Shown here one piece after another: positions 12,201-24,691 of a stretch of 64,000 bases of DNA. The stretch is from NCBI GenBank assembly GCA_963966185.1, contig CAWZYM010000389.1, positions 186,001 to 250,000 on the forward strand. Direction: 5' to 3'. Below the pieces are notes generated by a model that saw only the letters and a program-made list of their open reading frames with translations, searched no databases and was not told the DNA's origin. The stretch's first letter is position 1; every line of letters starts with the position of its first letter. The position numbers and the translations under genes were made by a program. This stretch comes from Rhabditoides inermis. Its lineage: Eukaryota > Nematoda > Chromadorea > Rhabditida > Rhabditidae.

Positions 12201-12788
12201 TGTTTCTTAATTTCTTCTTGTTCTCGTACCCACCCAATTCGTTTAGTTTGTGGTATTGACAGTCTCTTGTTGGCGACACTGTTCCTCAATTGTAGCTACT
12301 TTCACTACTGGGCAGTTCTTAGTGTGATATCTGAGAACTACTCAGAAAGACATTTTTGATTGCAGGTGACAGTGAACTCTCTTCACCCGGGTGCGTGCGA
12401 CACGAACCTCAGCCGCTCGCTGTTCATCTCCAAGCCGCCCTTCAAACACATCACTGCCCCCTTCTCGTGGGTCATTGCTATGTTGCATTGAATATGTGAT
12501 TGTATGCATGCTGAATTGGTTGACCTCGTTTTGCTGCAGGTGGTTCTTCCTGAAGACTGACCGCGACGGTGCGCAGACTACCCTCTACCTCGCCCTCTCC
12601 AAGAAGGTGGACGGAATCAGCGGAAAGTACTTTGCGTGAGTATCCGTTTGTTATTGTTGTTGACGTGGGACGAATGTGTGTATGTTTTGAGTGACTGCAA
12701 GCTGGCGTCGGAGAGTCACTATGCTGTGGACGATGACGCGTGCGCCAACCTGTACAACTACAGTCTCGAGCAGGTCGGACTCGCGTAG
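9290..12788 (+). CDS. Membrane-anchored short-chain dehydrogenase, retinol-dehydrogenase (RDH11-14/dhs) type
   Basis: A classical SDR oxidoreductase using NAD(P)H on a retinoid, steroid or other lipid-like substrate at a membrane. ATG 9290 directly follows an acceptor. Exon 1 (9290-9362) encodes a single hydrophobic anchor (FPTVILYVAVFGAALFLLR). Exon 2 is 11338-11389; the remainder are 11436-11570, 11618-11708, 11753-11860, 11906-11997, 12040-12177, 12366-12466, 12540-12635 and 12692-12788. Visible motifs are the cofactor loop TGANSGLG, the acidic DLASFESIR, the NNAAV motif (NNAG class), the catalytic Ser in VICVSSLL, the catalytic YNVSK and a HPG segment. Length about 320 residues is normal. 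Oddities: intron 1 (about 2 kb) contains another small gene, a MITE and a tRNA-derived repeat, and the intron before TGANSGLG ends in GG instead of AG. Confidence 0.9.
9725..10746 (+). CDS. Small basic protein nested in intron 1 of the dehydrogenase gene
   Basis: Unrecognised. ATG 9725 opens MFAIRYAKKLFVHNDAAR, an Arg/Lys-rich amphipathic start that resembles a mitochondrial presequence. The exon ends at 9841 in phase 0. In-phase exons at 10136-10209 (ESSLPKPNSTQPMVRRL) and 10729-10746 (VLWEE, TGA) complete about 70 residues. A polyA signal sits at 10857. Between exons 1 and 2, a segment at about 9942-10051 has good splice signals and coding-like text (LMRAYAAMRVLLNNSSAV), but it carries an in-frame TGA four codons in. 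It may be skipped, be an alternative 3' end, or be degenerate. The frame also joins in phase to the dehydrogenase first exon (9290-9362 to 9740), so a hybrid transcript is possible. Confidence 0.5.
10234..10626. mobile_element. Short MITE with TTAA ends (piggyBac-like)
   Basis: The element begins AGTGACAATTT at 10238 and ends AAATTGTCACT at 10622, an exact inverted repeat. It is bracketed on both sides by TTAA (10234-10237 and 10623-10626). TTAA duplication is the hallmark of piggyBac-family insertion. The 385-base interior is AT-rich and has no open frame. It sits in the last intron of the small nested gene and also in intron 1 of the dehydrogenase. Confidence 0.85.
10857..10862 (+). terminator. 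PolyA signal AATAAA after the nested small gene
   Basis: AATAAA lies 111 bases after the TGA at 10746, within the dehydrogenase intron. It supports the nested gene being a separate transcript that ends here. Confidence 0.6.
11096..11200 (+). repeat. tRNA-derived (SINE-like) repeat with A and B boxes
   Basis: An A-box-like TAGTGCAGTGG (11103-11113) and a perfect B box GGTTCGAGTCC (11159-11169) lie at tRNA-like spacing, and the T arm pairs well. The seven bases before the A box do not pair with the sequence after the T arm. The region where an anticodon arm should be forms a long GCGCAGT/ACTGCGC stem instead. It is therefore a tRNA-derived retroelement or a tRNA pseudogene, not a working tRNA. 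It lies in intron 1 of the dehydrogenase gene. Confidence 0.65.
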
Positions 12789-12900
12789 AAGGAGGAGGAG
12801 GAGGAGGAGAAGTATACTAACTGGGTGGGGTTCCATGTGTAATTCATGTAATTATATAAGTTATGGGAATTGTAAACGACGGTTTTAGCGAGATCTGGTG

Positions 12901-12906
12901 AATAAA
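12901..12906 (+). terminator. PolyA signal AATAAA of the dehydrogenase gene
   Basis: AATAAA lies 113 bases after the stop at 12788. The opposing papilin gene has its own signal on the other strand at 12946-12951, so the two convergent 3' ends must nearly touch or overlap around 12920-12930. Confidence 0.75.
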
Positions 12907-12945
12907 GTGCTTTGTAAGAAAAACATGCGTGCTAACAATTTGATG

Positions 12946-12951
12946 TTTATT
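12946..12951 (-). terminator. PolyA signal AATAAA of papilin (minus strand)
   Basis: TTTATT on the plus strand reads AATAAA in the papilin direction, about 130 bases beyond its stop at 13083. Confidence 0.65.
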
Positions 12952-13082
12952 AGAAATGCGTGAAATATGACAATATGATAGTCCCGGCAAGTCAACGTAG
13001 GCACCTTTTGATAATGCGGAGGGGTATTAAAATAAATAAGTGAGTAGGGTCATAGGAAGATTAGGAATGAGTGCCTGATGGA

Positions 13083-13734
13083 TCAATCGGTCTTGAATCC
13101 GGCGAGGGCGCAGCTCTTGCAGCAGTAGGTGCCGTACCTAGAACGGAATGTGTTAGAGAGAGAGAGAAGAGAAAGAGACAAATAGATGCAGATAGATAGC
13201 GTGAGATACTCGCCTCTTCTTTCCGCACAGGTTGGTTCTGACGATGAGTGCGCATGTCTGCGAGCTGCCTCCATCCACACAAGTGGGAGAGATGGAAGAC
13301 TGCGCCGCCTCTGTAACCAGTGAACGTTTATACAACTGTGATATGGCAGACGTACCGTTGACAATGACGTTGACCGCGTCACTCATGATGCCATCCTCGC
13401 CCACAGCACACCTGTAATGGTCATGTTGAATGTATGGTTCCTTTCATGTTTCAACGATCGAGTTCATTACACTCACCTGTACTCTCCCCCGTCGGCGGGT
13501 GCGGACGAGTGTATGGTGAGTCGAGTGAGGTCGAGTGACTCCTCCACGTTGTTGCTCATCTCCACCAGGGCACCGTTCTTGTACCACACGATGGGAGTGA
13601 GACCGTGCGAGTCGCACGAGAGTCGGATCTGACTGCCGGCCTGGAAGGGTCCCTCGGCGTGTGCGCGAGCGGAGAACGACTCCCGGATGGGCACGACGCC
13701 TCCGATGCGGGCGCATGCCGACATGCACAGAGAG
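13083..13734 (-). other. Papilin Ig domain and PLAC domain
   Basis: The C-terminal exons give an Ig domain ([20 protein letters not shown] to [13 protein letters not shown]) and a PLAC domain ([20 protein letters not shown], then [14 protein letters not shown]). The Ig cysteines and Trp are present. PLAC keeps its six cysteines only if the last intron is spliced from a GC donor at 13213. Confidence 0.9.
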
Positions 13735-15920
13735 GAGGACGGGAAACTGAAAGAGGTAGCGGGATGATGCACTGTGCTAGCCACTCACTTGTTGGCGTTT
13801 CCCTCGCATCCTCCGTATGTGAACTGGCGGCAGCTTCCGGTGGCGAAGTCGTAGTAGAAACGAGTGTGCGCCGCGCGGCAAGGTCCAGTCTCGAAGGGGA
13901 GACGGCACACGGCTGGAGAGGAGGGGGTAAGAAGAAAGGGAGAGAGAGAGGGAAAGAGAGACTCACCGAGTGTGTCCATGTAGCGGAGTGCTTCCATCTG
14001 GGACGAGCAGCTCTCCTCGCAAGCCTCTTTCGACACGAAACGGTTGCCGTTACCCCTGGAATGCGAGGTTGACCACTGACTATTGAGTATGCTACGCAGT
14101 GTGCATACCGGCATCCTCCGAACGTGAATGGTCTGCAGGCGGCGTGGCTGACGTCGTAGTGCCACATGGTGACCGCGTCGTCGCATGGTCCGGCCGAGGG
14201 GGCGAGGGAGCAGACTGCGGGGGTGGCGGGGGCGACCGCGGCCACGTCCTGCTCCAGCGGCTGCTCCGGCTGCGGCTGCGTGGGCGGAGAGAACTCGGCA
14301 GAGCACAGATCCACGCACTCCTCCTTGGACGAGAAGCGGTTACCGTTCCCGCCGCACCCACTCCACATCATCAGTCGACACTCGCGCGTCTCCGAGTCGT
14401 GGTACCACTACAATAGATAGTTAATGTGCTGCTCTCAACACACTCTGCCCACCTTTGCGACCGCGAGCTCGCAGCTTCCCTTCTCCATTGGCTGTTCGCA
14501 GACGCGAGAGTCACGGAATCGACCGCACGCGCGCTCGCAAGCCTCCTGCAGTGTGAATGATGAGGGAGTTGGCAAGAGTATGGCATACCTCGGATGTGAA
14601 GTGGTTGGCGTTCTTGTCGCATCCGGTGTACTGGAAAGAGACACAGCCGCCGTCCTCCTGCGAGTAACGCCACCTGCAAACAGTATAGTGTTATTGTATC
14701 ATTGTATTTGTATGCGTCTATGCGTCGTTTTTTGCTTATTTCTCAGTTCTCACCTTAGCATCTCTTTGTCAAAGCATGTTCCGATCTGTTCGGGCAGTAG
14801 ACACAGCTCCGGTAGGTCGGAGACGGGCGCAGACAGACCAGCCTGCTCCACAGACTGCATCTCCAGGTTCTGTGACTTCTGCACCGGCTCCTCTTCCTTA
14901 CCCTCTTCCTCCTCCTCTTTCTCCACCACTCGCACGTCATCGGACTAAAGGAGGCAACTTCGGGTTTTATTCCTGACTAATCAAATATGCTACATTTATA
15001 TTTCACTGAAACGAAAGAAAAGGTATTTCTTGTTGACTGAGTGAGTATAGAGCAACTACATTTCTTCTATTACACTCTAATTGATGATTATGATCTTAGT
15101 GATAAAGACAAATACAAAGTGTCTACTGAACTGTGTGATTAGAGTGATACGCTTTCAAACCTCGTTCACTTCGTTGTCTTCGCCGAACGTTTTCTGCTCA
15201 GTGGCAGGGAAAAGAGCCATCATCTCTCCGAGGGGGCGGGGTCCGTGGGGGCGGGGCATGTCTGACTGGTACTGCGGGAGACTGTCCTCCTCCACACTCT
15301 CTGCCTCCTCCTCTTCCACTATCTGCTCATCGAGTAGAACAAGGTTCTGTAAATTAGAAATGAATGATGATGCTTTGTACCACGTTTTTGATTTTTTGAT
15401 ATTGATGATCTCAATTTACTGCAATGGTGAGCACCTAGAATCCTCAATTCAAGTGAGTTTCAAACACTGCTCTGTTCTTCAATAATCGTTGCACAATTGT
15501 CGCTAATTGTCCAACCTGTGAAAAATTAGAATTGAATTTACGGTAAAGGAGCTCCGTGAACCCAGACGTGTTCTTTTAAATGTACACTTTATACAATGTC
15601 AAGAAATCATGAAATCATACAGTTATTCACTTGACATCAACACCGTTTACTCTAATTAATAGCTGTACAAACTCAGTAATAGTATTATATGCTTATTATC
15701 ATGCGTTTCATAAAATGTACTGTATCCTAATTAATCTCACTATTTAAGAATATATGCGCTGGTGAACAAATCATATTTCTAATCATAGCTCATACTTCCA
15801 CTTCCTTCCACTCCCATTCGAAATAGAAAACAGTTGTTTTTGCACGATTGTTTGTTTTGCATGACTACGACTATGCTGTCTATTATCTATTCACCTTACA
15901 TCGGACGTTTCCCCTCCCTT

Positions 15921-15971
<51 letters not shown>

Positions 15972-18900
15972 CTGGCTCTTCTCCGTTCCATCAGCCGGGC
16001 AGTATCTCTCGCACTCTTCTCTCGTGTCGAATCTGTTCTCGTTGCCCCCACATCCTCCATAGTAGAATGAAGCACACTGTCCCGCGGAAGTGTCAAAGTA
16101 GAAAGCAACGATCGCAGCCCTGAAAACGTAACTGTGTTTCACGTGTTTTGTTGTCTTCTGTGTTGTTTATTACACCACAAGAGCACATAGCGGGCCTTAA
16201 AGAATGCATTAGCTTTTTTTTAGACCTAATTGACCAGGCGACATGTTTTAATCTTTGAATTATCACTAATCGAAAACTATGTATATATTTAGTTTTAGTA
16301 ACTAACTTAGTTAAGGAATCTTCTTAGAACAGGACAGCACATAGTTATCGAATAACGAATTAACGAATACGAATCTTCAAAAGAACGAAGCATGAATCTG
16401 CAAGATCCAGCTGCTCAAATTTTTTCTCTCAATATCTCATAGTCCCTCGAGTGATTTCCTTATGAATCGTTTGTTGCCGTTTGCGTAATAACCACTGGAT
16501 AATGCTCAGGCTCCATCCATCATTGTGCAAACGATGTCTACAGCAGGACTGTCGGTGAGTGGACTATTCATTCATGATGTGTTGCGTGGTAGGTGTACAA
16601 GACTCTCTGGCCTCGCAACTTTCACATCGTGACAAGAGCATGTGCTTGGGATGTCCCGGTCGTGCTAAAAAACCTTGTCCTCACACCTACACAGACCGGT
16701 ATTATTCTATTCACTATCAGCACTTCACTTGTATTGTTTTATACTCGATCAATACTCCGTATTTACAAGGTAATATGGCTTTGTTGATGATGTATTCAAC
16801 CAGACTTTCAGACCAAATTTCAAACAACTTGTTTTGCGGTGACATTTCTGTCCATCGGTATCGCTGATTGTCTCAACATTGCTCTTCTCGGCACACTGTC
16901 ACTGTCTGCGTTTCTCTCAATTTTCAACATCCACCCATGCGATCACAAACTCTCGTTTATGCTTACTGGAAGAGTTATTATAGGTTCGTTGTTAATAGTG
17001 AATTGTTATACAACACGATTATAGGAATGTGGTACGTCCGAAACTTCAATGTCATTTTCTTTCTTCTACACCGTGCATATCATCTACAAAAAGGAATCGC
17101 GCGATTTGTTTGTGTCACTTTGCATGGAACAGTAGAGACCACATTGTAATTCAGAATTACTCTCACAATCACATTTTCTTCATGGTAGCCATGTCTCTCT
17201 CTTTTGCATTCCTTGGATTTGCCCAGTATGACGCTCCTATCTACTCTCCCGGTGGAGGATTCTGGACGTTCACCACAGATCCTAAGCTACCCCACTATGT
17301 GATTACAGTAATCAGATACCGATATCTCATAACATTGTTCAGGCGAGTTTGCTTCACATCTTCTCATCAACTATATGTCCTATTCTTTCACTGATCTTCA
17401 CATGCCACCTTTCCTTCTATATCTACAAGCACAGGGGAACAAATAGATACACGAATAATTCTCAATATGACTTGCGCGTAGTGAGTCGCAATTATTCGTA
17501 CGTGAACTAGAATAATTCTTGCAGACGACTATCTTCTCATATTACTTCACTCTTTCCATCTGGGTCGTCAGTCTGACGACGTGTGCTTCCAAGACCCTCA
17601 AACTGCCCTTCTTTCTCAACGCTCATTCTTTATTCCCAGTTTGGCTCAACATTCTCCCGAGTCTTTCATGGATGCTAATGTGCGGTGAGTTCGGAGAAAC
17701 ATATCTGGCTGATAATCACTGCAATGCTAGGCTTTCCTGGGATGTTTTTCTTTTTCTATAACAAGATCTTTTCTTCTCAAGATGACGCTCGCTGACATTC
17801 CTACTTGGAAAACCCCCATCATACGACTCTATTTCTATTTCACTCTTTTAGAAGTACTTGGCTCCTAATTCTTGCAATTTTTTGTAAATACGTTGTCAAT
17901 GGCGGTGAGAATGGTTGATAAACGAATATTTGTCAGAGAAGATGTTAGAGAAATTGGCACACTCACTTGCACTTTCCGACCACCTTCGGTTGTTCGCATC
18001 TCTCGTGGCGTCCTCCGATCGTCTCCACATCAGCAGATGTTTCATCCATCGACCCCATCGGAAGGAGGAGCTGGGGCGCATTCGAATCGAAAGGAAGAGA
18101 CGGGCTGGCTGAAACTCACACTGCACACAAGCGGTTAGCACACACACAGTTAGACACACACATGCACCCGGGGATCCCGAAAAGTCTACTCATTAGCGTC
18201 TCTATAGAACACCAATTTATCGGATCGAAAGTGTGTGATATTAGATTAGAAACAAATTGCACGTGTACTGGACTGGGCAGTGGTTTTACATAGGGCAAGA
18301 GATAGAGACAAATTCACATTACACAAATAACAACGGGAATCGAGTGAGAGAGTGGTGGTGGTGGGACCGCGGGGGTCCGTGGCGGGGGGCCGCGCGCGGC
18401 GCCTACTTACGTCCGCAACGGGCCTGGCACTCCTCGATGGTGGCGAAGCGGTTGGTGTTGCCGAGGCAGCCTCCGAACACGAACGACTCGCAAGCGCCCG
18501 ACGCCTGGTTGTAGTAGAAGTAGGTGGTCTTGCCGTTGCAAGGTCCAGCCACCATCGGAAGAGAGCAAGCGTCTGAAAGAGCAACCGTCCAGTCTCCCTC
18601 TCCTCCCTCTTTCTCCCTCTCTTACCCTGGTGGTTCTGGCAGGCGGCCTTGCAGTCTCCCTCGGTGTCGAATCGGTTGCCGGTGCCTCCGCAGCCTCCGT
18701 AGTGGAAGCGCGTGCACGTTCCGTCGGCGTTGTTGTAGAACCACTTGGTGGAGAAGTCCGAGCACGTTCCCGTGTCCTTGGCCTCATCGCACACCGCGTT
18801 CGCGCCAGCCGCTCCGTCTGAACACATAGGTCAATGAAGAAGCGACTGGGTTAGTGGAAGCATTACCCGACGCCCGTCTGTGAATGAAGCCACCCGAATC

Positions 18901-20282
18901 ATGTTACCCGAACAAAACAGAACATAGTATTGAACTGAGAGGGTGTTAGTGGGATGCGTGTCACACTCACTGGCGGGGGCGGCCATGTGTCCTGCTGCGG
19001 CGAGTCCGACAAGAGGCTGGTGGTGGGCGGCGGGCGCGCGGGACACACACAGACCCTCGCACTCGGCCTTGGAGTGGAAGCGGTTCGCGTTGCCGCCGCA
19101 GCCGCTGCAGACACCACGTACACATGCCACTCACTCCACCACACCCTACCTGTACTTGAACTGCGTGCACTGTCCGCTCGCCGCGTCGTGGTACCAGCTG
19201 TCGAAGCTGCCCTTGCAGCGACCAATGTCCTGCGGCAGGTTGCAGCTCTCGCGAGACTTGGCTGCAACCAACCAACCACTCCACACACAAGAAACCAGCA
19301 CAGAATGCAACCGAGGGTGTGCCACAAACGAATAGGGGTGCACGCTTGTGTGAAACATATGCTTCAGTAATTCTATCAAAATGTTGATTCTCTAGAAAGA
19401 AAAGTACTCACAGGAGACGAATCCTCCTCCGCGGGCAGGGGCGGGGGCAGCGGGCTGCTGCTGAGGGTACGGGTAGGGGTAGGGCTGCTGCTGGGCAGGC
19501 TGGGCAGGCTGGGCGGGATGGGCAGGGTGCATGGGCTGCTGCTGCATGGGCTGAGCGGGCTGGACGGGCTGGGCCTGGGGCTGGGCGACGGGCTGGGCGG
19601 TGTGCTGGGGCGCGGGGCCAGTGGGCCGGGCGCCTCCCACAGCGTACTGCTGGCAGCGCTGCTCGCACTCCTCCTTGTTGCGGAACCTGTTCAGGTTGCC
19701 TCCGCAGCCTCCGTAGATGAACGTCGAGCACTCTCCCTTGTACGCGTCGAAGAACCACTGGTCCGAGTAAGACTGGCACGGTCCCGAGTCCTGCGTCTGA
19801 CGGCAGATCTCCTCCATAGTCTCTGAAACAGAGGGTGTTACTGCTTGCTCCCTCCCTCCTTTCCCTCCCCACTCACGGCGCACAGGCTGCTGCGGCTGGG
19901 GCTGCTGGGGCTGCTGGGGCGCCTGCTGGCGGTCGTCCGGAATCTCGTGAGCGATCACCTGATAACACAAGGTTCACATCAACACAAGGTTCTCTCCCCC
20001 TCCCTTCCTCTCTCTCCACTCACCTGTGCCTCCTCGGGCTGGGGCTGCTGCTGGATGTTGTGGGGTGCGTACTCGACTGGCTGCTGGGGCTGCTGCTGGG
20101 GCATGGGCGCGGCGGTGGCCGGCGCCTCGGTCACTGGCTCCACGTCCTTGCAGAAAGTAGAGCAGTCCTCCCAGTTGGCGAACGAGTTGGCGTTTCCTCC
20201 GCAGCCGCGGTACCAGAACGCGGCGCACTGCTTGGTCGACGGGTCGTACCAGTAGCGGGGCACGGGCTAGGAACCACGACGT

Positions 20283-20335
<53 letters not shown>

Positions 20336-21679
20336 CAACTCTCCCCTACCTGGTTGCAGTGCTCTCCTCCGTTGTTCTTGGGCAGGTAGCACCTTCCCTT
20401 GCCGGGCGGCTCCACACAGATCTGCTCGCACATCTCCTTGGAGGCGAACCTGTTCTCGTTGCCCTTGCATCCTCCGAACCAGAACTGCTCGCAGCGTCCG
20501 GACTTGGTGTCGAAGTACCAGTTGAGCTTGTATCCGGGCGCGCACACCTCTCCGTTGTCCTGAGGCTGGGCGCAGGCGGCGATCTTGGAGGGCGCGACGG
20601 TTCCTCCGACGATGAAGGGAGGGAGGGTGGTGGTGGGGCATCCCTGGTAGTCCTTGCCGGTCGCCTTGGTCTCTCCGTCCAGACAGCAGCCGTACTTGGC
20701 GTAGCGGCAGTCGTCGCATCCCTCCTTGCGCGGTCCGAGCGCGGTCGTCTCTCCATCGGGGCAGCATCCGAAGCGGGTGTACTGGCATGGGCATCCCTCC
20801 TTGTTCTGACCGCGGGCAGCAGTCTTTCCATCGGGGCAGCATCCGAACTTGCTCTGCGCGCAGCTCTCGGGGCATCCGAAGAACGACACTCCCTTGGCGA
20901 CGCTCTTTCCATCGGGGCAGCATCCGAACTGCGAGAACTCGCAGCCGCATCCCTCGTTGTGCACTCCACGGGCAACGGTGATTCCTAAAGAGAGAGATTT
21001 GAATGTGAGAGAAACAGTGAGAGAAGTGAGTGGTTGATTGAAAATGTAGTGACCATCGGGGCAGCATCCGAACTTGGTGGTGAGACAGTTCTCTCCGCAG
21101 CCGGTTCCGTTCTTTCCGAGGGCAGCGGTCTCGCCGTCAGGGCAGCAACCGAAGTCGGACAGCTCGCAGGGGAACGACGAACTGAAAAAGGATACTTCAT
21201 CTCTCTCTCCCCTCTTTTTATGGTTCTATCATTCCCCCCTCTCTCCCTCTCTCCCTCTCTCCCTCTCTCCCTCACTCACCGCTCGCATCCGGCGTAGTGG
21301 GGTCCGAAGGCGATGGTCTTCCTGTCCTTGCAGCATCCGTACAGAGAGGCGGCGCAGCTGGGCTCTCCGCATCCCTCCAGGTTCGCTCCACGGGCCATCG
21401 TCACCTCATCGGGGCAGCATCCGAACTGGGTGCCGTTGCAGGCTCCGAGCACGAACGCCTCGCATCCCTCGTTGTCCTTTCCGGTGGCGGGGGTGAACCA
21501 GTCGGGGCAGCATCCGAACTCGGTCTTGGAGCAGTGCAGCGGCTCGGGCTCGGTCGCGTTCGCGATCAGCTCTCCGTCCTCCTCGGGCATGGTCATGTTC
21601 GAGATCGGGCACTCCACGATGGCAGTCTCTCCCTCCTCGTTAGTCACCTCGCACTCGGTCGGGGCCTGCAAACAATGGC

Positions 21680-21719
<40 letters not shown>

Positions 21720-22324
21720 TATCAAATTCCTGCCAACCCTCTCTCCCTCCACTCACCTCTCCAGATCCCTCCTCCTTGATCTCCTGGACGACGGCGTCGG
21801 CAGACTCGAGCATCTCCTCTCCGTCCTTCTTCTCCTCCTCGTCGGCAGGGGCCTCGGTCGTCTCCTCGGTGAGGGGCGCCTCGTACTCGGGGCATCCGAG
21901 CGAGTCGGCTCCGGTCGCCTCGGTCACGTTGTCGGCGCAGCATCCGAAGATGGTCTCAGAGCAGTTGGAGCATCCGGCGAAGAACTCTCCGGTGGCGAAG
22001 GTGGAGTTGTCGGGGCAGCATCCGAAGTCGGAGTCGAAGCAGGTGGGGCAGGCGTCGACGTTGCACTCCTGCTCCTCGGCCGGCTGGCTAGCCTCGTCGC
22101 ACCACTCGGGCACAGGCTTCTTGTCGTAGTTGAGGCAGACGGTCATGCGGCTCTGCGAGCCTCCGTCGCACTCGGCAGAGCACTCGCTCCACGGGCCGGA
22201 GTACCACGTGCCGGTGCACTTCTCCTCGTTCGTGCACTCCTCCTTCTCGTCGGGCTTCTCGCCCTGGCAGTGAGCCTCGTCCACGATCTGCAATGTGTGA
22301 GTAATATCTCTCCTTTCCTGCCCT

Positions 22325-22375
<51 letters not shown>

Positions 22376-22733
22376 TCTCTTTCTCTTTCTCTCTCTCCCT
22401 CGACCTACCTCGATGTCTCCGAGCTGGTGGATGGAGCAGACGACCTTCCTGGTCTTGTGTCCGTGTCCGCACTCGGTCGAGCACTTGCTCCACTGAGAAG
22501 TCGTCCACTCATAGACGCAAGGCTGAACGGTGGCGCACGAGCTGGAATTGTGTTGTTACAGTATGCTACAGTAATCGTGGCTACATCTCTCCTTACCGGG
22601 TGTCGATGGGAATCTCGGTGGTGTTGTCAACGAGGCACTTCTCGAGGGGGTAGGCACGTCCGGTAGTATCCTTGCAAGTCACCTCACGAGTCTCCTCGGT
22701 GTCGTTGCACTTCTCGCACTACAATCAATCGGT

Positions 22734-22783
<50 letters not shown>

Positions 22784-24271
22784 GCTCACCAGCTTCCACT
22801 CGGTGGTCTGGAAGGTGAGTCCCTCGCAGGGTCCGAGGTTGCATGTCCTCTGTGTCTCGAGGTCTCCGTCGGCGGGGCAGGCGTCGGCGGGCAACAGCTT
22901 TCCCTCCTCTCCCTCCTTCTCGGAGCGACAGGTGACAGAGCGGTACTGGAACGCGTCTCCGCACTTCTCAGAGCAAGCCGACCACGGGCCAGCCTGCCAC
23001 TCGGGGCACGCGAAACTGAAAACACAACAAATCGTTATCAATCTCAATGTTATGATAGTGTGCGCCATGGTGTGAGAAGTGCACGCGTATCCCATCTGTT
23101 TTGCGTCGCGCGCGTCCCTCACTCTTCTCACTTGCCCACCCAAAACAAATGTTTCCACTCTCGTATCTGTTTCTTGTGCAGCTTTACACTGCGCAGACGC
23201 AGACTGACCGCCTAATGCGCCTCTCTCTATTCTCTCTTTCTCTCTGCGCATCTCTCTCTCCCTCCCTCTCTTTCTCTCTATGCGCAGTGTTACACCCATC
23301 AAAAACGCGCGGCGAATCGGCACATGCTGGAAGTGTGTTGGGTCGGAGGTGCTATTAATCCTGGCTCTCTTTCGCCCGGGAGTGCAAGACGTTTAATCCA
23401 ACCCGAAAGAAACACACGCTAGCAAAAAGAAGAAGCAGCGACTTCTTGCAATTCCAGTGAGCGGCTCAAAAAGAGCAGCGCCTGAGGGCAACAGTTGCGA
23501 CCTGCCGGCAGAGATTTACGACCGTTCACAGACTCGAGAACGTTCCACCTCCTGCCACTTGCGTGCATTCATCACAGCGGCTTCTTTGATTGCGAAAGAG
23601 ACAGTGAGACAGTGAGGGAGTGATGAGACAGTGAGGGAGTGAGACAGTGAGTGAGACAGACACGCACCGGTTGCAGGGCTGGTTGTAGGTGGGGCGCTCG
23701 GCGGTGCAGTTTCCGTCGTCGACGATGATGCGCTTTCCGTCGGCGAACATCTGGTGGCAGTAGACGGTCCTCCACTGCTGTCCGGCCTCGCCGCACGTCG
23801 CGGAGCAGTCCTCCCACTCTCCAGTGAACCACTCCGCCTCGCAGTCGACGGTCTCGCAAGACTGCAATAGAGTGTTCACATCAGCACTGCCCCTCTCCCC
23901 CTTACCTTCTCGCTCTCGGGCTTGGTGGCGTTGACGTTGTCGCAGAGTTCGTCGTGGACGCGTCCGCCCGACTTGACGTCGATACAGTAGGGCATGCGGG
24001 TCTGCACTCCCTTTCCGCACGACACAGAGCACGCGCTCCACTCTCCCGGCTTGTACATGTTCTCCACGTCCATGAGGGGAATCGAGAACTCGTACTTGAT
24101 GGCAGAGTCCTTGTTGCCCTTGCGGAACAGCAGGGCGACAGTGACCTCCTCGGTGAGGGGACCCTTCGCCACGATAGACTCCTGCTTCGAGTCGTCGTAC
24201 TCGAACACGGTCCCGGCAGCGTCAACCTCCTTCTCAACCTAAACACACAACACTTTTCCCCTCTCCCCCCT

Positions 24272-24307
<36 letters not shown>

Positions 24308-24605
24308 TCTCTCCCCCCTCTCTTTTCATTCTCTCCATTCTCTACCTGAATCATGGAGTTTCCGTTGAGGTAGTAGTGATCGGAGGCGTTCTTGAGGGCG
24401 AGGTTGTTTCCGGAGGGGCGAGCCTCGGAGATCTTGATGCTGGTCGCTCCCTCGGGCAGCTTGATGATGTCATGGTATCCGGGGGAGAGGTTCCTCTCGT
24501 CGAAGAAGCCCTCGATCGTCTTACACGTGCTGCCGTCGCCGTCGCACACACCGCACTTGTCAGCCTTCTTCGCTGCAAAGTGAGAGAGGTGAGAGAGAGA
24601 GATAC

Positions 24606-24691
<86 letters not shown>

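Larger units (their letters stand above)
13735..20600 (-). other. Papilin Kunitz array (11 domains)
   Basis: Eleven Kunitz-type protease-inhibitor folds follow, each with six cysteines and the GGC.GN.NRF core. The second (GGEHCNQ to STFC) is less regular. Pro/Gln-rich linkers flank domain 3. Domain 7 ([11 protein letters not shown] then AAIVAFYFD) is split by the 1.85-kb intron that hosts the antisense receptor gene. Domains 8 to 11 are each interrupted by introns at different positions. Residue after Cys2 (P1) varies: Lys in domain 7, Arg in domain 11, others non-basic, so most may not inhibit trypsin-like enzymes. Confidence 0.9.

Noticed and set aside
23080..23640. Possible extra exon in a long papilin intron
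   Set aside because: TSP1 repeats 3 and 4 join in phase without it, and no cysteine pattern is present.
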